Part shown: positions 33,746 to 44,715 of the stretch, piece by piece
How positions within the stretch are numbered: position 1 is the first letter of the stretch
Layout: each line of letters opens with the position of its first letter
Origin: Neckera pumila
Lineage: Eukaryota; Streptophyta; Bryopsida; Hypnales; Neckeraceae
Length of the DNA: 64,000 bases
Reading direction: 5' to 3'
NCBI GenBank assembly: GCA_963969595.1
Contig: OZ018408.1
Span: 49,787,022 to 49,851,021 of the forward strand
Notes under the pieces: generated by a model
What the model was told of the DNA's origin: nothing
The model's input: only the letters and a program-made list of their open reading frames with translations
Databases searched by the model: none
Translations under genes and position numbers: made by a program

Positions 33746-36451
33746 GAGGGACTTTCTCCGTCCCTCTGTCTCTGTCTCTGTCTCTTTTTCTTCTCCATCT
33801 CTCTTTTCCCGAGCTCAAGGGATCGCTTTGCCTTGCTTGATGGAAACCGGTGGGACTGATCCGGGGGGCTAGCCTGCACGCACCTTATTGGGTGGAGTCA
33901 AAACGTTTGAATTTGGCTGTGACTTATGTGTTAGCAAGTTTTGATTGGGCTCTCTTGGCGGATATCTTGAAGGCTGATGCAACATGTAAATTGGTGTATG
34001 GGACTTGACCACCTGGATGGTCAATTCTCTCGCCCTCGCTTTGTGCTTTTCTTTGGCGGGTCTTACTTCTTTTTCTCCTTTGTCGATATGTATTGTATTT
34101 CGTCATGACCACTGTTCTGCCCAGTTAAGGTTGTGTCATTCTTTTTCCCTTGATTGGTTGGAGAGGTGTTGGGGAATTCCGTTGTTATGAGCCGAGGGAC
34201 CTAGAAGTACGAGGCCGATTCGCTTTTGTGGTCATAGATTACCTTGTTATTGCTGTTGTTTGTTAGGTTGATTGTCTTTAAGCCCTGATTTATCTTTTAT
34301 CCGTCACTTCGTCCGTCTTGGGTGGCTATGAATGTCCACCTGCCATGGTCGATCTCGTTTTCAATAGTGCCCCGAAGTCAATTCTGCAACCTCAGGTGGC
34401 GGTTCCAATTCATGCTCATTACCTTGCAGGTGATATTTTTTTCCCTTCATAGTGTTGATAGAAGCAGATACTTGTATACTATCGAAATCATGCTGAATTC
34501 ATGCGTGGGGGAGATAGAAGCTGGCTTCGGGTTGCCTGTGTTAGCTTAAGCATTGCTACTTGATTATTATCCGTCATGTAGTAACATATTGAAGTGGCGT
34601 TCTTGTGCAGACTCTTTTCTGTAGACAGACGCAGCAAATTGTGCATCCGCATGGCTGACATGTTTGTGCCTAATCTGCGAATTTGGGGTTAATTTTCCCC
34701 GTTACAGCTGGAATCGGGTTGTATCAGGGAATGCAACGGTTGCAACAGGGTTTCAGAAGCTTCATTGGATGGTCCCTGCTGGAAACCTAGCAGATACCGC
34801 TTCTGTGGCCTGCTTCACAGCAATTTGTGTGCTCACTGGTGTGTTAGTGGTGTTAGTTGCTTCTGTGCCTAGTGAGTGCTCGCTGTGTACAGTTCTTTTA
34901 AATAGAGTGATTGTCACTGTCTGATTAGATACTCAGATCTCTCCATCTATTGAACATCATTCTGTAGCATTGTATGCATGTAAAATAATGGTAGCATCTC
35001 CTCTTTTTCCTGAAGTTTATTCTTGCATTGGCAGATTTTGATTTTGTTTTCCACCTTCAGTAGTTTCTGTTGAGAAATTCCAAGTTGGTTCGGGTACTAG
35101 CAATTTATAAAAATCTGTTTGTCCATCTTCACTAAGAATTTGGAAAAGGAAGTTTGAAATGGAGTGTTACATTAATGTGCGCCAAGCATTATTTTGTGGT
35201 GGATAGTGGTGGATAGTGTTGAGATGTGCATTTCAAGGTATTGGAGCATTAATTAATTATGTGGGATTGTGGATGCCAGATGTCAACCCTACGTGGGGTC
35301 ATTCCTTTTTTTAATTCAATACTATGCAAACTTCAAGAAATCTTGTGCTCCAAAATCACAATCATGGGCTCCCTCAAACCCCTCACACCAAAAGAATTCA
35401 GACAACAAGAAAGGCAGAGAAGCATCCTGGAGGATGAACCATTCTTACCGAAGACTTTTCAGATGGAGACCCCATATTCGAAAACCCTACCTAAAACCTC
35501 CACTTCACATTTCGTGGCGGATAATGTTATTTTGGAGCATACCTGTTACGACTACGGTACGCTGCCAGTAAGAACTTACTGGAGTATGATGGAGTTGCTG
35601 CGGCCTTCTTTGGAAGAAACATTTGTGATTCAGAATCAACGTAAGCGTGTGAGACCAAAAGATGCAATTCAGTTCCTCTGAAATCCAAGCCCTTCTCTCA
35701 AAAGAACTTGCGGTAAAATCCTCAACCAATTCAAGCTCAATATTCCGATACTCAAAGCAGACCTCCAGTATTGGCATGACCCAAATACTTGGCATCTTCA
35801 TATCATTACAACCAATATTCCCAACATCTAATCATTTCTTTGATGAGGATGCTGTGCACATGCGTGGGTACCTTGCTTGCTTAAGCAAGAGAACAGAAGT
35901 CTCTACTTCCCTACAATTCGTAATGATGCTCTCCTCCATGAGGACCGAGCTGTGCCAAGACGGCCGGCGGGAAAGCTAAGCCAGGCGGCGGGCGGGAGCC
36001 AATAAGCTTAACTGATGGCATGCAAGGGCAGAGACGGAAAACGGGAGAGACGGCTGCGTGTCCACCATGTGACTTGCCTTGTCTGCCTGTGCTCCACTTG
36101 ACGTTGTGACATTTGTGATTGCGAACAGGGCTTTTCTTTTAGTTTTCTGGTGCCAGATTGCAGCAGAAAAAAATAATTTGGCTAAAAAATGGCAAAAATT
36201 TGTGAAGTTTTTCACCAGAAAACTTCGAATTAAAAAACAAACTTGGATGAAATTGTTAGATTGTGGATGAAAATAATTATTTACATGTGATATGTGCTTA
36301 TGTGATATTTTCTATCCAATATGTTGATGAATGGTGAATTTGAGCACCGCCATAACATTTTATATCGCCACTTTGGCACTTCACAAAAAATGAAAAAAAA
36401 GCCCTACTTGCAACCATTAACTCCATAAACTACTTGCAAGATATGTCCAGT
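33746..36451. other. 3' region of the CCCH gene and intergenic DNA
   Basis: The first few hundred bases after the stop (CT-rich, then T-rich) are probably 3' untranslated sequence; no single poly(A) signal stands out. The 141-codon frame at 35259-35681 has no recognised motif, no clear exon context and overlaps an opposite-strand frame, so it is not called a gene. A short GC-rich patch lies at 35940-36060. Confidence 0.4.
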
Positions 36452-36735
36452 CACTAGGAGAAAATTGCGTTGCTCTCAACAAGCTCTCAACAAAATCTAG
36501 CTGATGTTTTTTGTTAGAAAAATAACATGTTGGTTTCAATACTTTTGGAACGCAAAAATAGATTATAAACATGATTCTCAATGTAAGAGTATGATGTTGA
36601 TTGTGTTGAAAACTGTATTTATAGCTAGTTTTTGCACTGAAGAAGTGGTGATACCAACATGTTTTGTTTCTAACAAAAAACATCAACTAGATTTTGTTGA
36701 GAGCTTGTTGAGAGCAATGTAGTTTTCTTCTAGTG
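36452..36735. mobile_element. CACTA-tipped foldback MITE
   Basis: The ends CACTAGGAGAAAA and TTTTCTTCTAGTG open into long inverted arms (about 36452-36550 against 36640-36735). The arms share TTGCTCTCAACAAGCTCTCA and CATCAGCTAG/CTAGTTGATG words. The flanking triplets AGT and GGT are similar. At 284 bp with nearly complete self-complementarity of the outer thirds, it would transcribe into a hairpin. Confidence 0.75.
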
Positions 36736-38457
36736 GGTGTATTCTCCAGGCGGGTTTTGCACCATAAATGCTCGATTATGTGGTGTTGTCCCCGTAATCG
36801 GGCATTACGGATTTTGCATCCAACATCAAATTATCATTCCAACTCTTCATCTAATTTAATTGATTTCTTGCAGCAATTTATGTCGGGCAATGGCCCTTAT
36901 CGTTGGTCATTGCACCAAATAATTGGGTCTCTTTGTCAAGCTCCGCCCTCCTTGTCAATGCTTATTTGGCGCAATGCCTGCATTGCTCTATACAAAAGGA
37001 CAGGCATATAAACATAAATTTAGTTTGCATTGATTTGAAACTCAAAATCCTTTCGTTATGTACCAGTAATTATGTGTTCATTTTAATTCTTTAAGATTGA
37101 AATATGGTATACCTATTTATCATAGAGGAAATCATGTCTTCAATAAGTCATATAAATTTCATATGTTTATGTGAAAGTTTGAAATGACAGTAAATTATTT
37201 AAGGAAATGTTTATAAAACTCATATCAAACTCAAAATATACTTAAAAGATGTGAAATTATCTCCCGATACATGTATAAAATAATTTGGAATATCATGGAA
37301 TAAAAATATTTATCATACATCTTTATAATTACAAAATCAACACACTAGTATGGCATTAGGCCCAAAGTTTAAATTGCAATCAAATTCAATTTCAAATATT
37401 TTTAATTTTTCAAGTTGGAATAGAAACCTCACATCATTAGTATAATCCCTAATTGCCTAAGCAACTATATAAAGTTGCTCCAAAATTTTAGCTTGTTTGT
37501 ATATGAGCAATTAAAATCCTTTGATTGTTCTAAATTTTTTACGGATGGTATTGAAGGTAAACTAATGGAAGCTTTCATTTTTCATTGAAAAAAAAGAAAT
37601 AAATATTTGGTTTTTGAGAGGACCTCAAAGGCATATGTGTACCATTAGTGGAAGAGCAAAGCTTGAATGCTAATTTTACTTGATTTCCCAGCTTTGAGCA
37701 AAGTTTAACAATTTCATTTGATTTGAGATCTAAAAAATTGTACTCATTCATTTATTTTGAAAATGGTCCCAGTAAAGAGAATAAATTTTTTTTCATGATT
37801 TTCACTGTTGAGAATTTAAATATGCAAATATTGATTTGGAGTTATTGGTGCTTTCGTCAAAAAATTTCATTTCAATAATTGCAAGGTGGATTGTGTAATG
37901 AACTTGATAGCTATTCATTTGAACTTAAGGATTTTGGAAGTGCATTTTAGTGTGCTAACACAGTTTTTAGTTGTTCATATCACCTTGAATCCCAAAAAAT
38001 GCTTATAGGCAAATTCTCAAACATTGTGGGGAAGGGCAGCATATTAAAAATATGTAAATTTTTTTTGTTATAATCTTGCAAATCTTATGCAATTTCACAC
38101 AAAACTAGGATACACACTGATAAGCAAGCTCTTTGAACACCTATATGGTTAGATTTTGAAAAAAATCACAATTTGCTTCATTGGAGATAACTACAAGTTC
38201 ACGTTTTTTTTAGGAAAACACACTTGGAAAGACTTAGGCACTTATGGATTAAGGTGGCAAGGCTCACATTTACATCAAAAGCTAGAACGCAAAAGATGTC
38301 CATGGACCTAGCATTTTTCATGTAGAGAAGTAAAAAATTCCACAATGAGTTAATATTCAACATTATTCTTGCAAAATGAATTGAAGCACCTCCTACCAAA
38401 AATTGGATGAAAATTGCATTTTTTCATCTTGTAAATACTCTCAAAGTCATCCATCGG
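36736..38457. other. AT-rich intergenic DNA
   Basis: No supported gene, RNA or bounded repeat was seen. Confidence 0.4.
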
Positions 38458-38461
38458 TTAA

Positions 38462-39395
38462 CCCCTAAAGGTCCAAGGCCATTTTTCTGCCAAAAAACAC
38501 CCAAAACTGCCATTTTTTTAGCAAAGAGTGTAAAAAATTAAGAATATTTTATTTTGCACATCTAACTGTGGGATCTTATACCTAACTAGTAAAAGAATGT
38601 GTGGAAAAAACTTGCAAAATTTTTGACCGCACAGATTGCAAGATATCTACATTTAAAGTGAAAAAAAAATTTTAGCACATTGTGGGATTGGATTTTTTGA
38701 CTTTGAACATTTTTAACTTAAATTTTTTGCACTACAAAGTTTTGAGCTTCAAATGTTTATAGTGGAAAATTGAATTGACAATCTATCAAAAAAAAATAAG
38801 ATTCAAAAAAACTTAATTTTCATTCTTAAAAAATTATTCAATAGAAGTAGGTACAAGATAGAAGGAAAATCTAAAATATTCATATATTTTAGATGGAATT
38901 AAAATGCAATAATCCCAATGGTGAGATTATTCTAGCAAATAAACTAAACCATGCCAAAAAAAATTTGAAAAATTTGAAAAATTGCATTCAGAATTGAGTC
39001 CTACAAGTTATTTTTTTCAAGAAGATGCTCTAACTGCCCAAAAAACAAGAATGTCCATAACTTTCTCATAACAAATCCAAATGAAATGAATCAAAGCTTT
39101 TAAAATAGGCAAAAATATAATCTATGAGAAAAAAATATGGAAAAAAAAAAAAAAAGTGCAAATTTATTTTGCTGCCTAAGCTGCCCCCCATCCCCTATTT
39201 TGAGCTTATTTGGTCATAACTTTTGTTCCCGGGCACCAATTGTGAAAAAAATGATATTCCCACAAAGCTAATCAAATTTTCTACCTCCAAAAAAAGTTTC
39301 AAAAAATCAAGAGAAAATTTCAAGCTGTAGGTACCTGCCCGAAAATCGTGCCAAAAATGCATTTGTCCCCCAAAGGGACAATGGGCTTTTAGGAG
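38462..39395 (+). mobile_element. TTAA-flanked MITE-like element, 934 bp
   Basis: Starts CCCCTAAAGGTCCAAGGCC and ends GGGCTTTTAGGAG, with TTAA on both sides (38458-38461 and 39396-39399). The tips are inverted relative to each other. The interior is AT-rich, non-coding and similar to copies at 26905, 56329 and 62046 (reversed). TTAA target duplication with CCC-type tips is the hallmark of piggyBac-like elements. Confidence 0.72.
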
Positions 39396-39629
39396 TTAAT
39401 AGAGCAGTACACAGTTAACTTGGAACGTTAGGATGGTCACCATGGAAATCAATCTTTTGGAAATTTGTGAATCATTTTCTTAGCTTTAGAAGAATTGCAA
39501 AGCCATTGATTAGGAAAAAAACAAGCCTTCAAAGGGTAGCTTTCCTTTTAGGAATTCCCCTCAAACAAATTCATAGCCCCTTTGAAAATCAATGGCCACT
39601 TGTTCATTATATATGATGAATAGTGGCCA

Positions 39630-39770
39630 CAATAAAAAAATATTAAAATATTAAAAAATATTTGAAAATATCAAAAATTCCAAAAATTCCAAAAATTATT
39701 AAAAAATTATTAAAAAATTATTAAAAAATTATGAAAAATATTAAAAATTAATTAAAAATTAAATAAAAAT
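39630..39770. repeat. Low-complexity ATTAAAAA/CAAAAATTC repeats
   Basis: Short tandem units (TTCCAAAAA, ATTATTAAAAA) recur head to tail, with no coding content. Confidence 0.7.
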
Positions 39771-39939
39771 ATAGCAATTTGACATGACACTATTCATGCT
39801 ACATCAAATTGAAAATTTTTGTAATTTTGTGTTTATTTTAATATTAGTTTTCTTTTCAATTTTTCAATATTTTTTGACTATTTAATTGAATTGTCTTGTG
39901 CTATTTAGGCCTTGTAGTTTGCTAGCTGAACAAAAGAGA

Positions 39940-39963
39940 TTTTTTTTTTTTTTTTTTTTTTTT
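39940..39963 (+). repeat. Poly(T) run, 24 bases
   Basis: An uninterrupted T run, possibly the tail of an old retroposed sequence on the minus strand, but no element body was identified beside it. Confidence 0.8.
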
Positions 39964-41234
39964 CGGCTAGCGCTTCTTGTTGTCACCTATTGTTTGGAAC
40001 TCACAGCCCCTTTGAGAGCTCACCTTTTTACTAATGGTAACTTCTGCAACTACATTTGTAGGAAATTAGGAATGAAAACCATACTAACAATCTACAAACA
40101 ACAAAGAGATCCTAGATGATTTTTTTTATGAACCTATTGGTGCAATTTAATCAAAAAATGATTGGTTGTGAAATTTTTGGTGAATTTTTGTAGAACTTTT
40201 GGTGAACCTTTACTCCGTCTTTTCAAATCTCATATCTTTTTTTCACACCTCAAAATGATTTAAAAAAAATACACATCAAAATCATGATAATATGTAGGGT
40301 GGAAAAAAATAAAAGTTTTTAGAGCACTTTTTAGCATTCCAAATTTAGCACTCTAATTTACAAAGCACTGCCTAATTAACATCTTTTATCAATCTTGTCA
40401 ACAATGGCATTTTCTCAAAAATTGTATGATTCATCAATTTTTGTCTAGAGGAAAGCTATATAAGTCTTCTTTCATTTTAGTGTGGTGATCATCAAACTTA
40501 TTCCACACAAATGCGGAATAATTATGCTTGTTATAAGAAACCACGGCAAAGTGTGGAAAAGCTTATGCAATGCCAAAGTCAAAAAATTGTTGAAAATTTG
40601 TTGATTTATACAGCATTTTTTAGTGGTGACATAGAAGTGTACACTTCCAAAACTAGTACTATAAATGTATTTTTTATAAATACAATTTAGCTCCTATTTG
40701 TCACCTTCTTCATATCAAACTTTGTTTCATGTAATTACAATAATTATTGCAAGAAATTATAGAATTTCTTTAGAAACTATAAAGTTTTGACATAATCATA
40801 AGCACCAAAAGAAAGTTTGTTTCTTTTTCAAATAAAATTTGGATTTGATTTTAGCAAATATCATATATCAAGAAAACTTTGAATCACATTAATTTATGAT
40901 CTTCATAATATGAAGATGTGACATCTTTCAATTCTATTGGCAACTATACCATTGCTTCACAAAATATAATTTAAAGCTCTTTTATGAATACAAATTTTAA
41001 TATTTTTAGTAAAGAAAATAAAATATATGAATTAGACTGCCAACTATGACACTTGTACCCTTTCTGATTAAGAATTTCAAATTTTTTGAATTTTGAATTA
41101 CTTCAAACCACTAGCTAAATAAAACAAGAAATACATAGTTTGAAAGTTGATGATGAGTTTATTCAACTTCAAAAGTAATATTAAAAAAAAGTAGGATGCA
41201 TTGCATTAAACTAGTTGCAATTGCAATTTTAAAC

Positions 41235-41570
41235 TTGAGCCCCACCCAAGGTGGTGCAATTGTTTTCATTAGAGGGGATTTGGAGATAAAAAAGGGCCGT
41301 TTCAGGCTTGTTCACCAACCTGTCCCGATGCTGTGAACTACAGTATGCGCTGTCTGAATAATATTTTTCAAAATTAAATATAAATAAAAAAAATTCCCCA
41401 AATTTCATTTTAAAGTGGAAGAAATTACAAAAAAAAAATTTGATGTGGCAGTCGTTTGCCCATGTCACCTTGCTACCCCGCTTGCTGCAGTGGCGCAGTT
41501 TCAGCAGTCGAGAGCTCAGCAAAACTTGTGGGAGAATTTGTAGGAACTTGCGGCCATTTACAGGCACCAA
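41235..41570 (-). repeat. Diverged dispersed repeat, pair of 25500-25790
   Basis: Read on the minus strand it shows CGACTGCCAC, an A/T-rich core, then GCCTGAAACGGCCCT, in the same order as at 25500. The arms are GC-rich and contain GCAGTGGCGCAG. The class is unknown. Confidence 0.5.
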
Positions 41571-44380
41571 ATTTTCTTTAATGAAATTAAACTTGTGACC
41601 AAAAGAAGAAAATTGAATGAAGTATAACATGAAATGCAAAATTTGAATGAAATGAGTCCATAATAGGCTTCATCTTCTATTTCATTCAAATTCTCTCTTT
41701 TGGTTACAAGTGAAATATCTTCCAAAAGCCCTTTGGTTGTTTTAAGCCAAAATAGTTCTAAACCACCCTTGGCCTGAAGCAATGCCATATTCTTTGTTAT
41801 CATTACTTTTTTGGTAACTTTGACTATAGAATCTCTTACCCAATTTGTTGAAATTCATCTTCCCAAATTTTAGTAAAAACTTTATTAATTGCAAGATTAG
41901 AATTATTGTAATGAGTTTTTACCCATCCAAGTTGGTGAAGTTTGCTGGTCAATTGATTATCAAATTCACTTACAGTTTATATAAGAGGTCAACAAGAAAA
42001 AATGAAACAAAAATAAAAAATTTCAAATAGAAGTCAAATGTCTATTTGCACCACATGTAGCACCAAAAATTTTGTAACCTATATTTCCAACTTGAAGTTG
42101 CAATGACGTGGGACCAAATTTTTTATTTCAAGGAAAAATTGGAATGTAATTGGATTGTAAGTTATGTCTTGTTGTCATTTCAAAAGAAATGCAAGTTGAA
42201 TGAGCATTCAAATGCAATTTAGAATATAGAATGAAAAATATCAAATAAAGGCCAAAATGCAACATTTCATGATAATAGGATAAATTTACTAAGTCCTTGA
42301 GGACCACGGATAGTCCAAATTTTCCAATATACAACTTATTGATTATATTCACATGGTTAAATCTACTACTTCTTTGACTAATATTTAGCAACAAAATTTG
42401 AAACCAAAATTTGAAATTTCTAAAATAAACTTTAAATTGAAAATTTTAGATTTTTAACCCAAAAAAATTGGTTAATCTTGAGGGAATTAATACATACAAA
42501 ATTCCTATTGTATCCCTCTCCACCCACCGAGTCTACATGAAAGTGCAATTGCTCACTTGGATTTGTCTGACCCCTTGTAAGGTTTGCCCATCCACCAATA
42601 TATGTAAGGTAAGGACTAAGGACTAAGGAGGCCCTCACTACCGGCCAATTGGTTGGATTTTGAAACCATTAAGTTACTTAATCAAGGGTCAGTGACTCAG
42701 AGCATCTCCATGCAGCCCTCCAAGTATCCCCTCTTGTCTAGTTTTGGATGATAAGCAATCAATTCTAGTGTATGTCAGGCTCGACCTTCACTTTTGCCCC
42801 CCAAATTTTCCATATTTGAAGGGAGCCTTTGTGTTCTCTATAAGCTGTATTTTCTCTTGTGATTAGCAATTGTCACAGCTTACTTATTGCTTTTGCATGT
42901 TCTGTGACTTGTGATTGGTTAGAAGTATATTTAGTGAGATGTACTGTTGGGGATTCAAGTGACCATCCCCTTTAACCCCCGAATGCCCAAGGCACCAAAA
43001 TGTGGTGTTTGCAAAACTTTGAGAGCATGTTGGAGGCAGAGGTTTTGATATTTTGCCATTTTTTTCTCCGAGAAGGTGCGGGATAAAGTCTACTTTAATG
43101 ATCAATTTAAATTTCTTACATCCTACATTTCAATTTTGTGGTGGAGGCTCAAATGCAACTATACCGGCTGCGCATTGAAAAGTGCCACTCAATGGCTTGT
43201 GAAGTGCTGCCACATCAAGAGAGTGGGCAGTGGGTTCAAAAACAAGTAGGACAATCAATACAGACCTCCAGTCTGACAAAAGCACCATTCCTAAACATAG
43301 GTGCGTTTAGTCCAATGAGAACTTCATCTATGTATGCTTCACCTAAATATAAATTGGGTATAGTGTTTGATAGTTGGGGAGCACTGTTGCAGGGGACACT
43401 CAGCTGTTGAAGTGGTGGGAACTCAACCGGGAACACTAATGTGGATAATGGGTTCACGGGAACCCATTATTGAAGTGGGGCAAGAGCTCCCTTGGACAGT
43501 GAATGTCACAGATTATAAAAATCATCATCTAAGCACATACAAATGTTTTTTTTCACTAATCCAATCACAATGTTCTTGTTATGAGATTTGAAATGCATCT
43601 ACCGTTCAATTTTTGTTTTTTTGCAAATTTTGAGTTGAAATTTTCCTTTGTATTAGGTGGCAAGTCCTACATTGCTCCAGTGGAGACTAATCTATGAAGT
43701 TCTTGTCATTCATTTGATAGGGGGATTAGTGGTTTTCTACTAAGAACAATTAGCACTAAATCATTAGTTAGTTTTTCCCCAATTTTTGACCTAAAGACTT
43801 CCATTTTGGGATTCGGAGTTTTTGGGCAGCTAAAAAAAATAAAAATTCCATACTTATCCACATTCTATCAAAAACATCTCAACATCAGTGCGGCACTTTC
43901 TTCCAATTTTTTTCTAGCAATATCTAGAAGCCTTGAACTTCAAGATCCTACGGTTACAATTTCAGTTCAACTTCTTTGATCACTTGTAGAGCTTGCGTTC
44001 TAAAAATTCCAAAATGCATTCTGGAAACAGGAAAAAGAAGCTTGGACATTTGGGGGGTAAATTGGACAGATCTCCATTGAAGGAGCAATTTGTTTGGAGG
44101 GCTGCAGGAGATGCTCTCAGTGGCATACTGAAGTACAAGCAGGGCAGTTGCAGTAATGAATGAAAGTAAGCAGAAGGATGAATGAGTGGGCGAGTGAGAA
44201 TAATAAGTAACTGATGATCTTTCCTGCAATGACCAAAGTTAGGGCTTGGTTTTTCTCCTTTGCATCATCCTTGCTTCATTGCTCTCTCCATGCCCCCATC
44301 TTCTTCTTCCTTGGAGGAGGCTCTGGTGTGCTCTTCCTGTCACGCCATAAGGCGGAGAGGAGGCCGTAGGCCTGGGTTCC
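41571..44380. other. Intergenic DNA upstream of the TBCE gene
   Basis: Mostly AT-rich. A phrase at 42964-42990 (TTTAACCCCCGAATGCCCAA) resembles the tip of element E, so a diverged copy may start here. Composition becomes GC-richer after 44.2 kb, where the TBCE promoter probably lies. The frame at 43138-43410 has no recognised motif. Confidence 0.4.
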
Positions 44381-44620
44381 ATGTTCGAGGTGCAGCTAAC
44401 TTATCATGGCGACGCTGAGGGCGCTGGATTGTTGGATCAGCTTTCTAGTCTGCTGCGAAAGCAGAGGCATTTGGGATTGATGATCGTGTTTGGGCGGGAC
44501 CTGGCTTCTTCCTGGTTGTATGTGGCACTGGATGATGCGTCGTTCATGGAATCGCATCACACGGGCAATGTGACTCTACAGATTGTCATGACGTTGTGGG
44601 ACTACGCTGCGTTCTTCTAA
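44381..44620 (+). CDS. Small 79-codon frame upstream of TBCE (possible uORF)
   Basis: ATG 44381 to TAA 44618-44620, with an in-frame TAA shortly upstream, so the start is well defined if the region is unspliced. The sequence has ordinary amino-acid composition (MFEVQLTYHGDAEGAG at the start, ending TLWDYAAFF) and is GC-richer than the intergenic DNA. I do not recognise it. It ends 95 bp before the TBCE start codon, so it may be an upstream frame in the TBCE mRNA, a separate small gene, or chance. No signal peptide or membrane segment is evident. Confidence 0.35.
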   Translation: MFEVQLTYHGDAEGAGLLDQLSSLLRKQRHLGLMIVFGRDLASSWLYVALDDASFMESHHTGNVTLQIVMTLWDYAAFF

Positions 44621-44624
44621 CCGA

Positions 44625-44692
44625 AGCAGTCCCTCCCTCCCTCCCTCCTCCCTCGCTCCCTCCCTCGCTCCCTCCCTCGCTCCCTCCCTCAC
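44625..44692 (+). repeat. CCCTCC/CCCTCG polypyrimidine tract
   Basis: Tandem CCCTCCCTCG-type units end about 25 bp before the TBCE ATG. The tract could be a core-promoter pyrimidine patch, the pyrimidine tract of a 5' leader intron (TTTGGAAG follows), or a simple repeat. Confidence 0.75.
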
Positions 44693-44715
44693 GTTTGGAA
44701 GATTTGTCTCTTGAA

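Larger units (their letters stand above)
39400..41234. other. AT-rich intergenic DNA with simple repeats
   Basis: Holds ATTAAAAA-type repeats (about 39630-39770) and a poly(T) run (39940-39963). No gene is supported. Confidence 0.45.

Noticed and set aside
32571..33818. A 415-codon minus-strand open frame
   Set aside because: It lies antisense over exons 6 and 7 of the CCCH gene, where high GC removes stop codons. It has no motif, while the plus strand has clear zinc fingers and splice sites.
35259..35801. Opposed 141- and 98-codon frames after the CCCH gene
   Set aside because: They overlap antisense, with no recognised domain and no clear splice partners; not enough to call a gene.
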